Positions 23,071 to 33,414 of a stretch of 64,000 nt of DNA are shown piece after piece. Positions within the stretch are counted from its first letter, which is position 1. Each line of letters opens with the position of its first letter. The translations under genes were made by a program, and so were the position numbers. The notes below the pieces were generated by a model. That model saw only the letters and a program-made list of their open reading frames with translations, had not been told where the DNA came from and did no database searches. Source of the DNA: Blasia pusilla (taxonomy: Eukaryota > Marchantiophyta > Marchantiopsida > Blasiales); the NCBI GenBank assembly GCA_050084515.1, contig CM114273.1, forward strand, positions 22,692,001 to 22,756,000, read 5' to 3'.

Positions 23071-23319
23071 AAGTAGTGGCTCATCCAAAACGTATTTTCT
23101 ATGAGCACGCGAGATTTTGGCCTTAGCAGTGGAAGATGTTTTCAAACTCTGCTAATTTTTTTTTTATTGTGGGCATGAAAAATAAAGTTATCCCAAGTGT
23201 ACTTTACGTACGTACCGCTTGACATGAGCGTCTTTCAAGGAATGACAATTCAAGTGAGCCCCACAATGCATGCCCATGATCTTTCTTTTCAACCTTTGGT
23301 TTGTGGGCTTATCCTCCAG

Positions 23320-23480
23320 CAAATATAGTGACCCCTTCATGAATGTGTTCTTTTTGCGAATGTAGTAACCATTCTTTAAAGAAGCCTTTTGAGGGCATAT
23401 CCGTCTGAAAATATAGTGACCCCTTCATGAATATATTCTTTTCTAGAATTTAGTAACCCTTCTTCATTGAAGTGCTCTTT
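23320..23480 (+). repeat. ~85-bp tandem duplication
   Basis: The phrase 'tagtgaccccttcatgaat' occurs at about 23,327 and again about 85 bases later, each followed by similar text ending in 'agtaac' and 'gaag' words. It is a two-copy direct repeat in AT-rich DNA just before the Helitron-like element. Confidence 0.7.
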
Positions 23481-23592
23481 TGTGAGTTGGTCTCTTCTCT
23501 CCTAAAGAAGAAGGCTTCGCTAAAAATAGAATTTGAGGCTTTCTATCAAGAGACATGAGTGTCTCTTTTCATAGATGTAAGTGAAATCACAA

Positions 23593-25314
23593 TCTATACT
23601 ATTAATGAAACATGGGGGGTTACTAAATGTAGAAAAGGAAAAAAAAAAGCTATAAGTGATGAAGCTCTTTAATTAAAAAAATTAGTGACATACTCTAAGG
23701 GACATTGGACTGTTTTTCCTTCCGCAATCAAATCGTGCCGTGCTTTCAGTTTTGGCTCCTAGAGGCTTTGCACAAATGTTCATATAGCATTGGTTGGGTA
23801 CATGTGTCATTGTGAGAGTGCAACTAAATGTTGTAGAATCCGCACCAATGTGTGATAGTTATGATAGTTACGCTGGTGTAACTGTGGGGAGCCTGCAATA
23901 GTTTCCACATCCAAAGTTGGAGTGAAGGGAGTTGCAACTATGAGTGGAGGTGAAGTTGGAGCTCTAGGGTTAGGGAAAGTTGGAGTTGTGGTAGAGGGCA
24001 CGCTCAAGGAGAATTTTCGAATTTTCAAGGTGTGTGATAATTACGATTAGCTTGTTAGGATAGTTAAGCTTGCCAACGCGTATCATCATCATTGATCTTG
24101 CATCTTCCTCCATTGATCACCAAAAATCCATTGTTGGCTCACCATGAATTTTTGGGATCCTTGCACTTTCCCGCTCCCTTGAATAGTTCTTCTTCGCTTG
24201 CAATGTGAACGGGACCATATCCCTCAAAAAGCCTTTTTCTTCTTGGAAAAAATATACTGCTTGTGACAAATCCCGCCTACAAAGGCTATCGGACCCCCTT
24301 TTGCCAAAGTTGCTACTACTCCTCGATCTAAAAAAAAAATAGCAGTAACAAAATTCAACGATCGGGTGTGGCATCAAGTATGAAATCCACCTACTCTCAC
24401 ATTGTGCAAGAAGGCACTCAAGAATTTTCCTACCATTGTAAAGACGTGGAAAGCCACTTGGTATGGGGAAAATAGGATCGCTAGAAACTCTCATAACTAT
24501 CACCGCTTGACTACTTGAAAATATTTGAAAGAAGACTTGGTCATCTACTTCAAGAAAAGGGCACATGTGATTTAGGCATGCGATTGGCAATGTTTGGTCT
24601 TTTGTTTCTACACATCACTCCTCAGGTCCTTCACTTATAACTTCACTCTATGCATCTCCTCTTCTAAGCCCTCCACTCAATCATCTAGAATGCCACTTTC
24701 AACTCCATGCATCCTCCCCTATAGGCTATATCTAAAGTCTCTAGATAGAGCACATACCATCTTGGGTATTCTTGCAAAATACTCAAGCAACATTCAAGGT
24801 GATACGGATGTTTGTGCTTCCTCCTCTCAATGTTGTGTTCGGAGTAAGTTGTGTGTACTCAAAGATCCCAATTTTGTTTGTCTTTCTCGGGAAAACGGTG
24901 AATCAAATTTCATATATGGATAACTACTACGTTGAGATCCAAATTGGCATCCGTGGGTATTTGACATGATCCACCTTGTTCATCGACTCTAGAGGAAAAT
25001 CCTTCTCCTCGCTGATGAAGTCCAAGGGGTAAATTTGGTGCCATTCCTCATGCACTACTACTCAAAATAGATCTCATCAATGCCCTCCATTGTGATTCTA
25101 GAGAATATTTGCAACCATTAGTTCTTAAGTAGCCACCCTCCTCCTACTGTCCTACCAAGCCCTTGGCCCTCACTAGACCATCCTTGACCTTTGAATTTGG
25201 GAGCAGGTATAGGTTCCTGCCCTAATCGTGGTGCATTCCCATTCTAGGGCCAAAAGCTCAAGGGATGCCACAAAAATTTCCCCTCACCTGTGCATAGCAC
25301 AAGCATCACACTAG
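23593..25314 (+). mobile_element. Helitron-like element, 1.7 kb, non-autonomous
   Basis: The left end reads A|TCTATACTATTAATGAAAC and the right end carries a GTGC-ATA-GCAC hairpin, a short spacer and CTAG|T. Insertion between A and T with no target duplication is the Helitron mode of rolling-circle transposition. No Rep/helicase is encoded, so it is non-autonomous. The interior carries frames of unclear origin: a minus-strand frame at 24,117-24,590 whose track start is not an ATG, and a plus-strand fragment at 24,918-25,000 faintly like an A1 protease. These could be captured host sequence. Both termini are well formed; the interior reading is speculative. Confidence 0.6.
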
Positions 25315-27050
25315 TTGAAATAAAAGTAATATTTGCATTAGGAGATTTTTTTTATTATCTCTCCTAAAAATATATTATCCCAAACTCATGTCGTAAGTGT
25401 TATGAGTTTGAGGGGTTAGGCTCAAGATGGATCCTCGGTCATTGCTTTTATGGGACACCTTTGATATTGGCAAGGGATCCTAATTTATTTGATCACAAGA
25501 TCAGACTTCAATTAGAGAAATTTCCAACCTTCCAACATCAAGCATTGGGCCTTTACTATTAGGAGGCACTTTTGTTTTGGGGACCATATGGTTGTTCAAG
25601 ATCATGACATCCTAGTAATGCACTTATGATCATACAACTCTCCAAACTTCCAAGAACGACAAGCAAGCCGATGGTCTAGCTAGGCTAGGTAGTCATGAAG
25701 TTTTGATCTTTTCAAGAACTAGCCTAAACTCAAGACAAAAACTTCAACTTTTCTCAAGGTATACAAAATTTTTTTGGCCGTTTCTTTATCAAGGGGGAAG
25801 AGGTCCTATTTTTTTCCCTATGAATAATGATGAAATTTGAAATATCTTTAAATGATAAAAACTACCAATCAATTGAGGTTTTTTAGGGAGAAATCATTGA
25901 TAGTCCATCTTACTCCTATCTAAACTATTATGGGAGATTGCCCTCTCCATATGCAAACAACTTTGTTTTTTACGTTGGAAACTTTTGGCCATTCAAGTTT
26001 TTCCATGCTCAACTTGAGTATCACACATGATTTTCTATGGCCATCTTATAGAATAGGTTAGCGTTTTCAAGAATCCATTGGACTACTTTGTAACAAAATT
26101 TATTTTTAATAGAAATTCAAAATTTATTCTCATGGTGGTAGGTTTGATCTTCTCTATGCCTCTTGGGTAGTTAGGGGGTAGGCTTTCCTTTAGGGTTTTC
26201 CATAGCATCCACTTTATTTATTCGTTACACCCAAATTAAACATTCCTAAGCATATAGGGTAGAATCTAGCTTTACTATTACAAGCGATCTCTATTGTGTG
26301 CATCCTAGAGTACTCCAAGAAAGAGTCTCAAACGTCTCCAAGAGCTCCTCCAGCTTGGCCATCATTATATACCTCGACATTCTATATTTTTCGTAGATCA
26401 TCAGAGACCACTACCACCTAGCTATACCTTAGCTATCTTGAATAAGGATATAAGTCATATCTATCCAACTCCTATACAATGACATTTACTTGCCTACTTC
26501 CATAGTTTCTCATGGTCAATTATATGTAGCATTATCTAGAGTAGGGAAGAGAAGTTCCATCCACATTACTATTGCAACGGATGAGCATTCAAATAAGGAA
26601 GGTTACTACACACAAAATTTATTATATAAAGAAATACTTGGATGAAATAAAATATAGTTTTTGTATACAAATGCACATTTGGATATGATTCAATCTTGCA
26701 TTCCTTCATCATATGGACACCTCACTAGTGGCTCTTGTTGAAGCTAGATATTGGTTAGGGTGAGATCTTGTTATTTATGGATAGTCTTCTCAAATATTGA
26801 AAGTCAATATGAATTTTCTATCTATGTCCTTGGGGTGGACATTTTTTTATTCCAATTGGAGATTTTGGGCATTCCATGCTATTCCATAAGTAACACCAAT
26901 TTCGACATTCCTGGTGAATTAAAACATTTATGGGTTTTTGACTTTCTTGAAGTCATGCTTACAAGTAAAATAAGGACTTAAGTCTATTTAAACGTGATCG
27001 TATATTCAAGTTCTTTTGCAACCAATCAAGTCTCTTTAATTCGCCGACAA
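25315..27050. other. AT-rich intergenic DNA
   Basis: No gene or recognised repeat. The frame at 26,751-26,981 (76 codons) shows no conserved domain. Stops are frequent in all frames. Confidence 0.5.
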
Positions 27051-27065
27051 CCTATATAGTATGAT

Positions 27066-27159
27066 CTTGAAGTTAAAACGTTAAGAATGATGTTGACAGT
27101 GTTTTTTTTGTTCGTTTCTTTGGACATCTCGACATCATTCTTAATTTTTTAACTTCAAG
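27066..27159. repeat. 28-bp imperfect inverted repeat (hairpin)
   Basis: The arm at 27,066-27,093 is complementary to 27,132-27,159 with only two mismatched positions, and about 38 bases lie between. Three more pairs (one G-T wobble) extend the inner end. Arm length, loop size and near-perfect pairing resemble a small-RNA precursor or a deletion remnant of an inverted-repeat element. It sits just left of the first palindrome block. Confidence 0.7.
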
Positions 27160-27324
27160 ACCAAAGCATTCTCAAGTAAAGAAACAAAAAATCTTGGCCT
27201 CATGGACCCTCCAGCCCAACCCCACTTCTCCCCAGCCGGCAAGAATCCGTAAATTCCTGCTGCTGGTAGACCTACTACTTCCCGCTAAAGGAGCTGTTTA
27301 GGCTTTGGAATACATCCTAGTGAC

Positions 27325-28160
27325 ATTTCTACGGCATTTGGAACTATTGTTCCACTAGAAGGTTATTTAATGGTGTTTGGAACTCTAGTTCCAAATGAAC
27401 TCGGAAGTATTTGGTTTCTATTGGTCAAGATAGCCCTGAAGTTGACAACGCAATGTGCTGGTTCGGCCCCCGAGAAGCTGCCAAGAAAAAGTAATTGGAA
27501 CTCTAGTTCCAAATGAGCTTGGAACTACATTTTTTTGCAACCCATTGGGATATTGGGAGCATGCCGTTCCGAACTACAGTTCCAACCGAGGATGGGGATT
27601 TCCCTTTGCCGGACGCCTTCTACGGCCATAATTGGATCTTACGACAGTTGAACGTCATTTGGAGCTAAACTTAGTCAGAGTCAAATTGGATACAATTTAG
27701 GACACAATCAGAACTAGGATTCCGATTCTATACTTCTTGCCGACCTATTGGGATATAAGGAGCAGGTCATTTATACCCACAGTTTCAATTGAAATTTGGG
27801 GTTAAATAATACCGGATGTCTTCTGGGGCAGGAATTGGATCTTCGGTTCCAATTGGACAACCAGAACTTAAGTTCCGATTCTACATTTGTTTCCGACCTA
27901 TTGGGATGCAAGGAGCAGGCAATTCGGAACTACAGTTCCAATCGAGGATGGGGATTTCCCTTTATCAAACACCTTCTATAGCCGAAATTGGATCTTAGGA
28001 TCCAATTGGACTGAGTCTAAGTTTGGCTCCAAATGACTTTCAGCGGGCGTGGCAGTTTGGGACACAATCACAACCAAAGTTCCGATTCTACAATTATTCC
28101 CGAAGAAGGGATCTTAGGAGCAGGCTTATTGGAACTACAGTTCTAATTGATCCAGAAGAT
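27325..28160. repeat. Palindrome-rich block P1
   Basis: Short perfect or near-perfect palindromes recur every 50-100 bases. Examples are GGAACTCTAGTTCC at about 27,400 and 27,500, GGAACTACAGTTCC-type words near 27,575, 27,925 and 28,130, GAACTTAAGTTC at about 27,858, and GGATCTTAGGATCC near 27,990. They are usually flanked by TTGG/CCAA. The block lies at the 3' side of minus-strand gene B. Similar words fill blocks P2 and P3. Regularly repeated short palindromes are typical of protein-binding subterminal arrays of DNA transposons, but that role is inferred. Confidence 0.7.
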
Positions 28161-28259
28161 GGCAACATTGAGGATGCAAGATTTACAAGAAGAAACTGGA
28201 CACACATGTCACATAACAAGTCCATCGTACCTCAAGATTATCTACAATGGTGATTGACT

Positions 28260-30878
28260 TAGCTGCAACCCTTAGCACAAAGTGATGGTCATGCAGGGTG
28301 ACGATAAACACCTTCTCGATTCCCTCCTACTACACCACTTTGTTCCACATAGTGTCCACGCTCTCATTTGGCATGGCATCATAAGGAAAAACGTCATAAA
28401 TATAAGGGAGGGAGACGTAATCCACAAAGCTTATGTTGGTGTCGATGTAGACACCGAATGATGGTCCATCCTTATGACTCCACCTTACTAGGGACTCCAA
28501 CTCTAAGAAGACACTTTTATCAACGACGTCCTTGAAACCAGACTGATTCTCCCACTTCGTGTACAAGCGAGCCCCCAACTTCACGATGCCGTCAAGAAAT
28601 CCAACCGGAAGATATTTCTCTATCGGATACTCCAAACACCACCCGGCAGTAAGGAAGTCATTGGCCTCGCAGCTTCCAGTGAATTCTGATCCACGCTGCT
28701 GAAGATGACATCTACGGTGATTTCCAATCTTGGACATTCCTTGCATACTGTCCGAATCAACTGTCCAGGTACACTCTAGAATAAGATCGAGGCCTTTAGC
28801 TTTTCCAAGATTGTATGGAGAAGATGTTTACCATTACCGCCAGTAGAATGTGGCTTTGGAAAACCAATCCGCCTAGTACTAATAAAATGACTAACACTCA
28901 TCCCATCCAAGAAATTCTCTTTCATTATTAGAAGCTAAGAGAGAATAGTACCGGCCTCGCAATGATTTTTTTTGTCTCGGGGTCTTGGAAGTATATTAAA
29001 TTTTGGAAGGGCTATAACGCTATTTGGGTCATTCAAAAAGAGGGAATTGATCCCAATGTCCACAAAGACTATATTCTTTGGGCAAGAGAAGTTTCTAAAC
29101 TCTCTAACAACGTGAAAGAACCGCAAATCTTTCACATACTTCGAGAGACCCTTTGTCCCCTTTCGAACAGAGAAATCCCGCACAAACCAAAAAATTTTGG
29201 CCTTCTTGACGAAAGATTCAGACAAATAGCAAGAATCTACTAGTCTCTCAAGCATTTCAAGTGCATCTTCCCTATTCATCGTGGTCCAAAACCCATAATC
29301 ATATTCTCTCTCTATCATGTTAGGTAGTATTCTAACATAAAAGAGAACAAACAAATGTAGGGGAGGGCAAATCGCAATGTCGGATGAACTCCCACGGAGT
29401 TTGGAAGTTGCCGTTGGATATACTGAGCCGCAGCATTTCGACATAATGTGTCAACGTTGTCATGAGAAAACTATCTTTTGACGATGATGCCTTCCATTTC
29501 AGTACCTTTACAAAATGTTGTACACTATCTTTGTCGTGCGCCTACTCTCCTAGAATGTTAATCTTGTTGTTGCGGAAGCGTGCGTTCAGTAGGTCACGCT
29601 CTCAACGCTGATCTGCATCCAAACACGCACTTTGGTTAGTTGGGTCTTGGATCAATCAGCCAGCTAACTTTCTGAGTTCTTGTCTCGGTCTCTCATCAAG
29701 CTTACCCTTCCTTGTTTCGCGGTTTACAACACGGGCAAGTCTCGAAAGACTTTGGACAGACTTTCTGGTCAGTTCAGGAACCTCAAACGCCGTTTCGCGC
29801 CTAGCGGTTCCAACTATCTAATGGACATCCTATGAGTCCCTAACCGAGACTCGCACAAAGTGAATCTTGGGTCGGAATCCAAGTGTGGCGTACAAAGTCC
29901 ACTCCCTTGGATCAGGTTTGGGTTTCTAGTTCCAACGCCAAACTCCCGTTCCATCATGTGCCTCTAAGACGCCGTTTGGTGCTCAAAGTGGGGATTGGTG
30001 TTCCAAGACATCTTGGAGAGACTACTCCCTTACTAGTACTCCTGGGGATCTCCTGGGTTCCCTACATTTAGGGAAAGACACCAGGGCCTCTCCAATTGGG
30101 CCTCAACCCGATTGCTCTCACAATCGTTTTCAGCCAATATCTCAGTTTGTACTTATGCGTTTTCTAAGATCTTTGGTGCGTTGGAAGCGTCTCAAGATAA
30201 GCTTTCCAATGCACCTTACTTGTCTCAAACAAATCTTGGGGCTAAAATTTATGGTCCAAAATAGAGTCAAATTTCCCAAACGCTAATCGTGTTCCAAAAC
30301 TGGTTCTCACCTCTTTGGCAACCAACCTTCCAAGACTCAACTAATCTCAAGTCTTGGCTCGCGTTTGGTCTAGGTTTCCTAGTCGCGACCAATAATGCAT
30401 GAAACACACAACTCTATTTTGTGTTTCGTCTCTTGGACTTTTCCAATAGATCTTTCCAAAAGCCTCTCCAAAGCGCGATCATCGCAACGTGAGTCCACTT
30501 GAGTTTTTGATGTTCCGCTTGGCGCCTATTTGGTGTTTTTTGGTTACGAGGGTCTCAAAAATCATGGTGGTTCTCATTTCACACCACGTCAAAAGAAAAA
30601 TGTTGTTGGCTGTCCAAATCCAACCAGCGTTTTGTTGCCTTGTCAAAATAGTTTTGTAGTTTGAATGGAGCCGCTCGACCTCCACGCGGACTGTCATTTG
30701 CAAGAACCAAAGTGAACCCAAACGAAGGAAGATTCCTCTCTTGTAAGTGATCCAAAATTGCAGCCTTCATTTTGTCCAGACTATCTTCCTTCTTATATGC
30801 CCACATGCCCAAAACAAAGTAATCACTCGCTGCGTGGAGAAAATCTCCACACCCTGGTCCGATGCTAATACTTTTCAT
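28260..30878 (-). pseudogene. Gene B: unrecognised protein, split by ~1 kb element
   Basis: The minus strand carries several compatible coding stretches in order: 30,878-30,579 (starts ATG; 'GDFLHAASDYFVLGMW'), then after the insertion about 29,523-29,330 ('DSVQHFVKVLKW' to 'CDLPSPTFVCSLL'), 29,340-28,935 ('REDALEMLERLVDSCYL', 'FFHVVREFRNFSCPKN'), 28,746-28,330 ('LPVGFLDGIVKLGARLY') and a last frame near 28,325-28,205 ('VFIVTLHDHHFVLRV' then 'ITIVDNL'). The final phrase has the His...Asp spacing of papain-fold (C48/Ulp1-like) proteases, but no Cys partner was identified, so this is only a hint. Frames are separated by stops and shifts, and some gaps may be introns. The element at 29,532-30,560 breaks the gene. 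Confidence 0.45.
29532..30560 (+). mobile_element. ~1 kb LTR-like element (copy 2) inside gene B
   Basis: A 1,029-bp relative of the element at 9,554-10,530, in the same orientation, starting TGTCGTGCGCCTACTCTCC. The flanking 5-mers atctt (29,527-29,531) and atcat (30,561-30,565) match at four of five positions, like the flanks of copy 1. It separates two parts of minus-strand gene B. There is no internal coding region, primer-binding site or polypurine tract, so a solo LTR or a short non-autonomous element is likely. Confidence 0.6.
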
Positions 30879-31233
30879 GTTCCCAGAGTTTCAATAAGTA
30901 GGGCAGAAAAGCAAGACCTCATGCGATTAAAAAAGCATCATGATTTTACCACATCTGGGTCGAGTCTGCATCGGACATTTCTTTCATCAAAATCCAAAGA
31001 ATCATACAGAAATACAAAGGCAATGCAAGGTTGTACGAGAAAATGAAACACAACATGAAAATAGAAGTCCTCAACTCTCGAACTGGTAACATTACATTAA
31101 CTACTACACCTCTCATATGCAGAAGGGATGCAAGGGCAAAACCCTTACACTTCATAGTACAATTGAAAGAAGGTAGTCACAGGGGAATGAATGGGAATTG
31201 AAGTTTAGATTAAGATATCAATGAAAATGACTG

Positions 31234-33412
31234 TCACTTCAAGCTCCCCCAGGTGCTAAAATCCAAAGATATAATTTCCCCACGCATTTCCCCAATGGCT
31301 TCCAAAGAGGTTCTATCCTCCATGCTCAACTTTATGGAACCACCACCCGCTAGTAATCTCAACTCTCTTTCGACATGATCAAAGTCTGTGTGAAACCCCT
31401 GATAGTAAAGATGCCGATTGAGTCTTACCAAGGACGAGGTGCCCCGTTCGATGTTGGTCCCCTGGCCAGTACTATCTAGAGATGTTCCATGTGTTGGTGC
31501 TGGATTATTATGCTTATTTTTCTTTGAAGGTTTCACGGCTATAATTTTTGGAGAAGCGTCCAAACCGCTAGAGTCTCCAACTATCGTTGATACTATTCGT
31601 GTGTTTTTCTCGGTCCAAATTTCCCAGAGAAGCCTTCGGCGCGATGACTCTACGTATCCCGGATATGCTAGTGTTTGTTCTTCCTTTATATTGTGGTCTA
31701 GCAGCTTTCTTCAGCAATGTACTTCTTGCCGAAGCCGTAGGCTTTGTAGACACTAGAGCTCGAGGTGGAACTTGAGACGTATCCTTTTTTTGAGCATTTA
31801 CACATTTGATTGTTAAATTGCATCTAGAGTCGTCAGAATCTGATATTTCGAGTGCAGTGGCCAAGTTAGTTCCGAGGATAGTGTTTACTACTTTTCTAAG
31901 TTGCGAGACACCAATCGCTTAGCACTCAGACGTCGACCTATTACGCATTCCATCGTGTGATTCTTGCATGAAACCACAATATGAGGTCTTCTTTTTGGAA
32001 TTCAAAGTGTGGAGACCCTAAATACAATGAGAAATTTAGATGAGTTTATCACTACTTTAGTTGCTCACATGATTCGGAGAAGCCGGTGACGTTGCAGGGA
32101 GCTTTTCCGTACCTTCGAGTCCCTCAATCCCCTTTTCTCCCTATGGAGTCTGCTTTTCCAGTCCCTCGCTCTCCTCGTCTCCCTGTGTAGTGGAAAAATG
32201 TTCGACATAATGAGAACTTAAGTTCTACATCAGTGCAAGAGAAGGCAGGGAAACTGAAAACATAATATGAAATATTTATTGGGCTGCTCACCTCAGAAGA
32301 AGATTCCGATGTCGATGGAGTGTGCTTTTCTGTCCCAAGCAGTCTCTCTCTTTCCTCTTCTCCCTGCGTCGTGGCAAAATACTCCACATAATGAGAACTT
32401 AAGTTCTACATCAATGCAAGAAGAATCTGGGAAATTGAAATCAGAATAGGAAAAAATAATTGGGCTGCTCACCGGAGTAGGAAAGCTCGATGACGTCAAA
32501 ATCTGCTTCCCCGTCCCACGTAGTCCCTCCCTTTCATTTTCTCCCTATGGACACTCAACGTAATGAGAAAAAAAATTATTCATTTGAAAATATATCCGGG
32601 AAGGATTTGCATGCATTAGGAGGATCATAGAGGATCATGTAAATTTCTCACCGCACTTGGTATTTTTGACGATGGCGTCTGCTTGGATCTGCTCTCCAGC
32701 ACTTCGTCATCCTTCTCTCCCTCGAGAGTGAGCGCAGATAGTCCAAGTGATTTTCCACCAATCGAAGATGACTGCTTTGCAAACGGATACTTAGATTAGA
32801 ATTCCATATGTAACAGTCATCGTCCCACTCAAAAGCATAAAGTTTTTTGATAACAAGCTTCTTAAATTGAACTTACAATATTTTCTCCCAATGGTGTGGG
32901 GATAGTTTTGGCAGAATATCTTGCCAAACCAGAAGTAGCTAGAGCACTAGTCTCCCCAATCAAAATTTGAGGGTTCAACACATCAAGCGATGTCACCCTT
33001 TCAAAAGTTCGGGGAGCCGATCCCTCACCCTCATCCCTCTCTGCAACTCCATCGTTTTGAGCCATAAACCAACCAAAATCAGTTATGGGCTTGCTTGAAT
33101 CGAATAGCAATGCGAAGAGAAACAAACGTCAAACATGATTCAAGGCACAAAATCCCGAGAGCTTACTTCTGATTTGTCATCATCTTCTGACTCCGCTTCC
33201 ATGTCCGGGTCCTTTGCTTCTTTGCAATTCTGGGCAACTGCTTTTTTTTTGCCTTCGTAAGGTGCCACCTTCTGGTTTGATTCGGACTTGACTGCACGGG
33301 TAGTCCTTAGAAGACTACGGTTTGCATCGATCTTGAAGAATTGATCAAATTTCAGGCAGAAGTCCGACAATGTTGCCCCATCCATTGAACGTGGTCTTTC
33401 GGTACTGTCCAT
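31234..33412 (-). CDS. Gene A: multi-exon acidic/Ser-rich protein with duplicated exons
   Basis: I do not recognise the family. Exon 1 (33,412-33,168, ATG start) ends at AA|GTAAGC, exon 2 (33,089-32,877) at ATT|GTAAGT and exon 3 (32,771-32,652) at GCG|GTGAG. Exons 4 (32,544-32,473), 5 (32,363-32,292) and 6 (32,140-32,069) are exactly 72 nt each, all in phase 0 and ending at GTGAGC. They encode 24-residue repeats beginning GE and rich in Glu, Ser and Thr (for example GEEERERLLGTEKHTPSTSE). Coding then becomes uncertain: a stretch at about 31,900-31,568 and a Lys/Ser-rich stretch at 31,581-31,234 ending STWGSLK are in different frames and need an intron or mark a frameshift. No signal peptide is seen and a nuclear protein is plausible. 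The tandem array P2 lies immediately upstream. Confidence 0.5.
32069..32544 (-). repeat. Tandem 181-bp exon-intron duplication in gene A
   Basis: Acceptors at 32,544, 32,363 and 32,182 are spaced exactly 181 bp. Each unit is a 72-nt exon plus a 109-nt intron that contains the palindrome AGAACTTAAGTTCT and starts GTGAGCAGCCCAA. The third unit is truncated after 14 codons and fused to another exon copy starting at 32,140. The TAG at that junction is part of a CCATAG|GGAGAA splice acceptor like that of exon 4, so it need not act as a stop. Confidence 0.7.
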
Positions 33413-33414
33413 CA

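Noticed and set aside
32147-32149. In-frame TAG read as a stop within the duplicated exon of gene A
   Set aside because: The TAG belongs to a CCATAG|GGAGAA acceptor matching that of exon 4, so it is more likely intronic.
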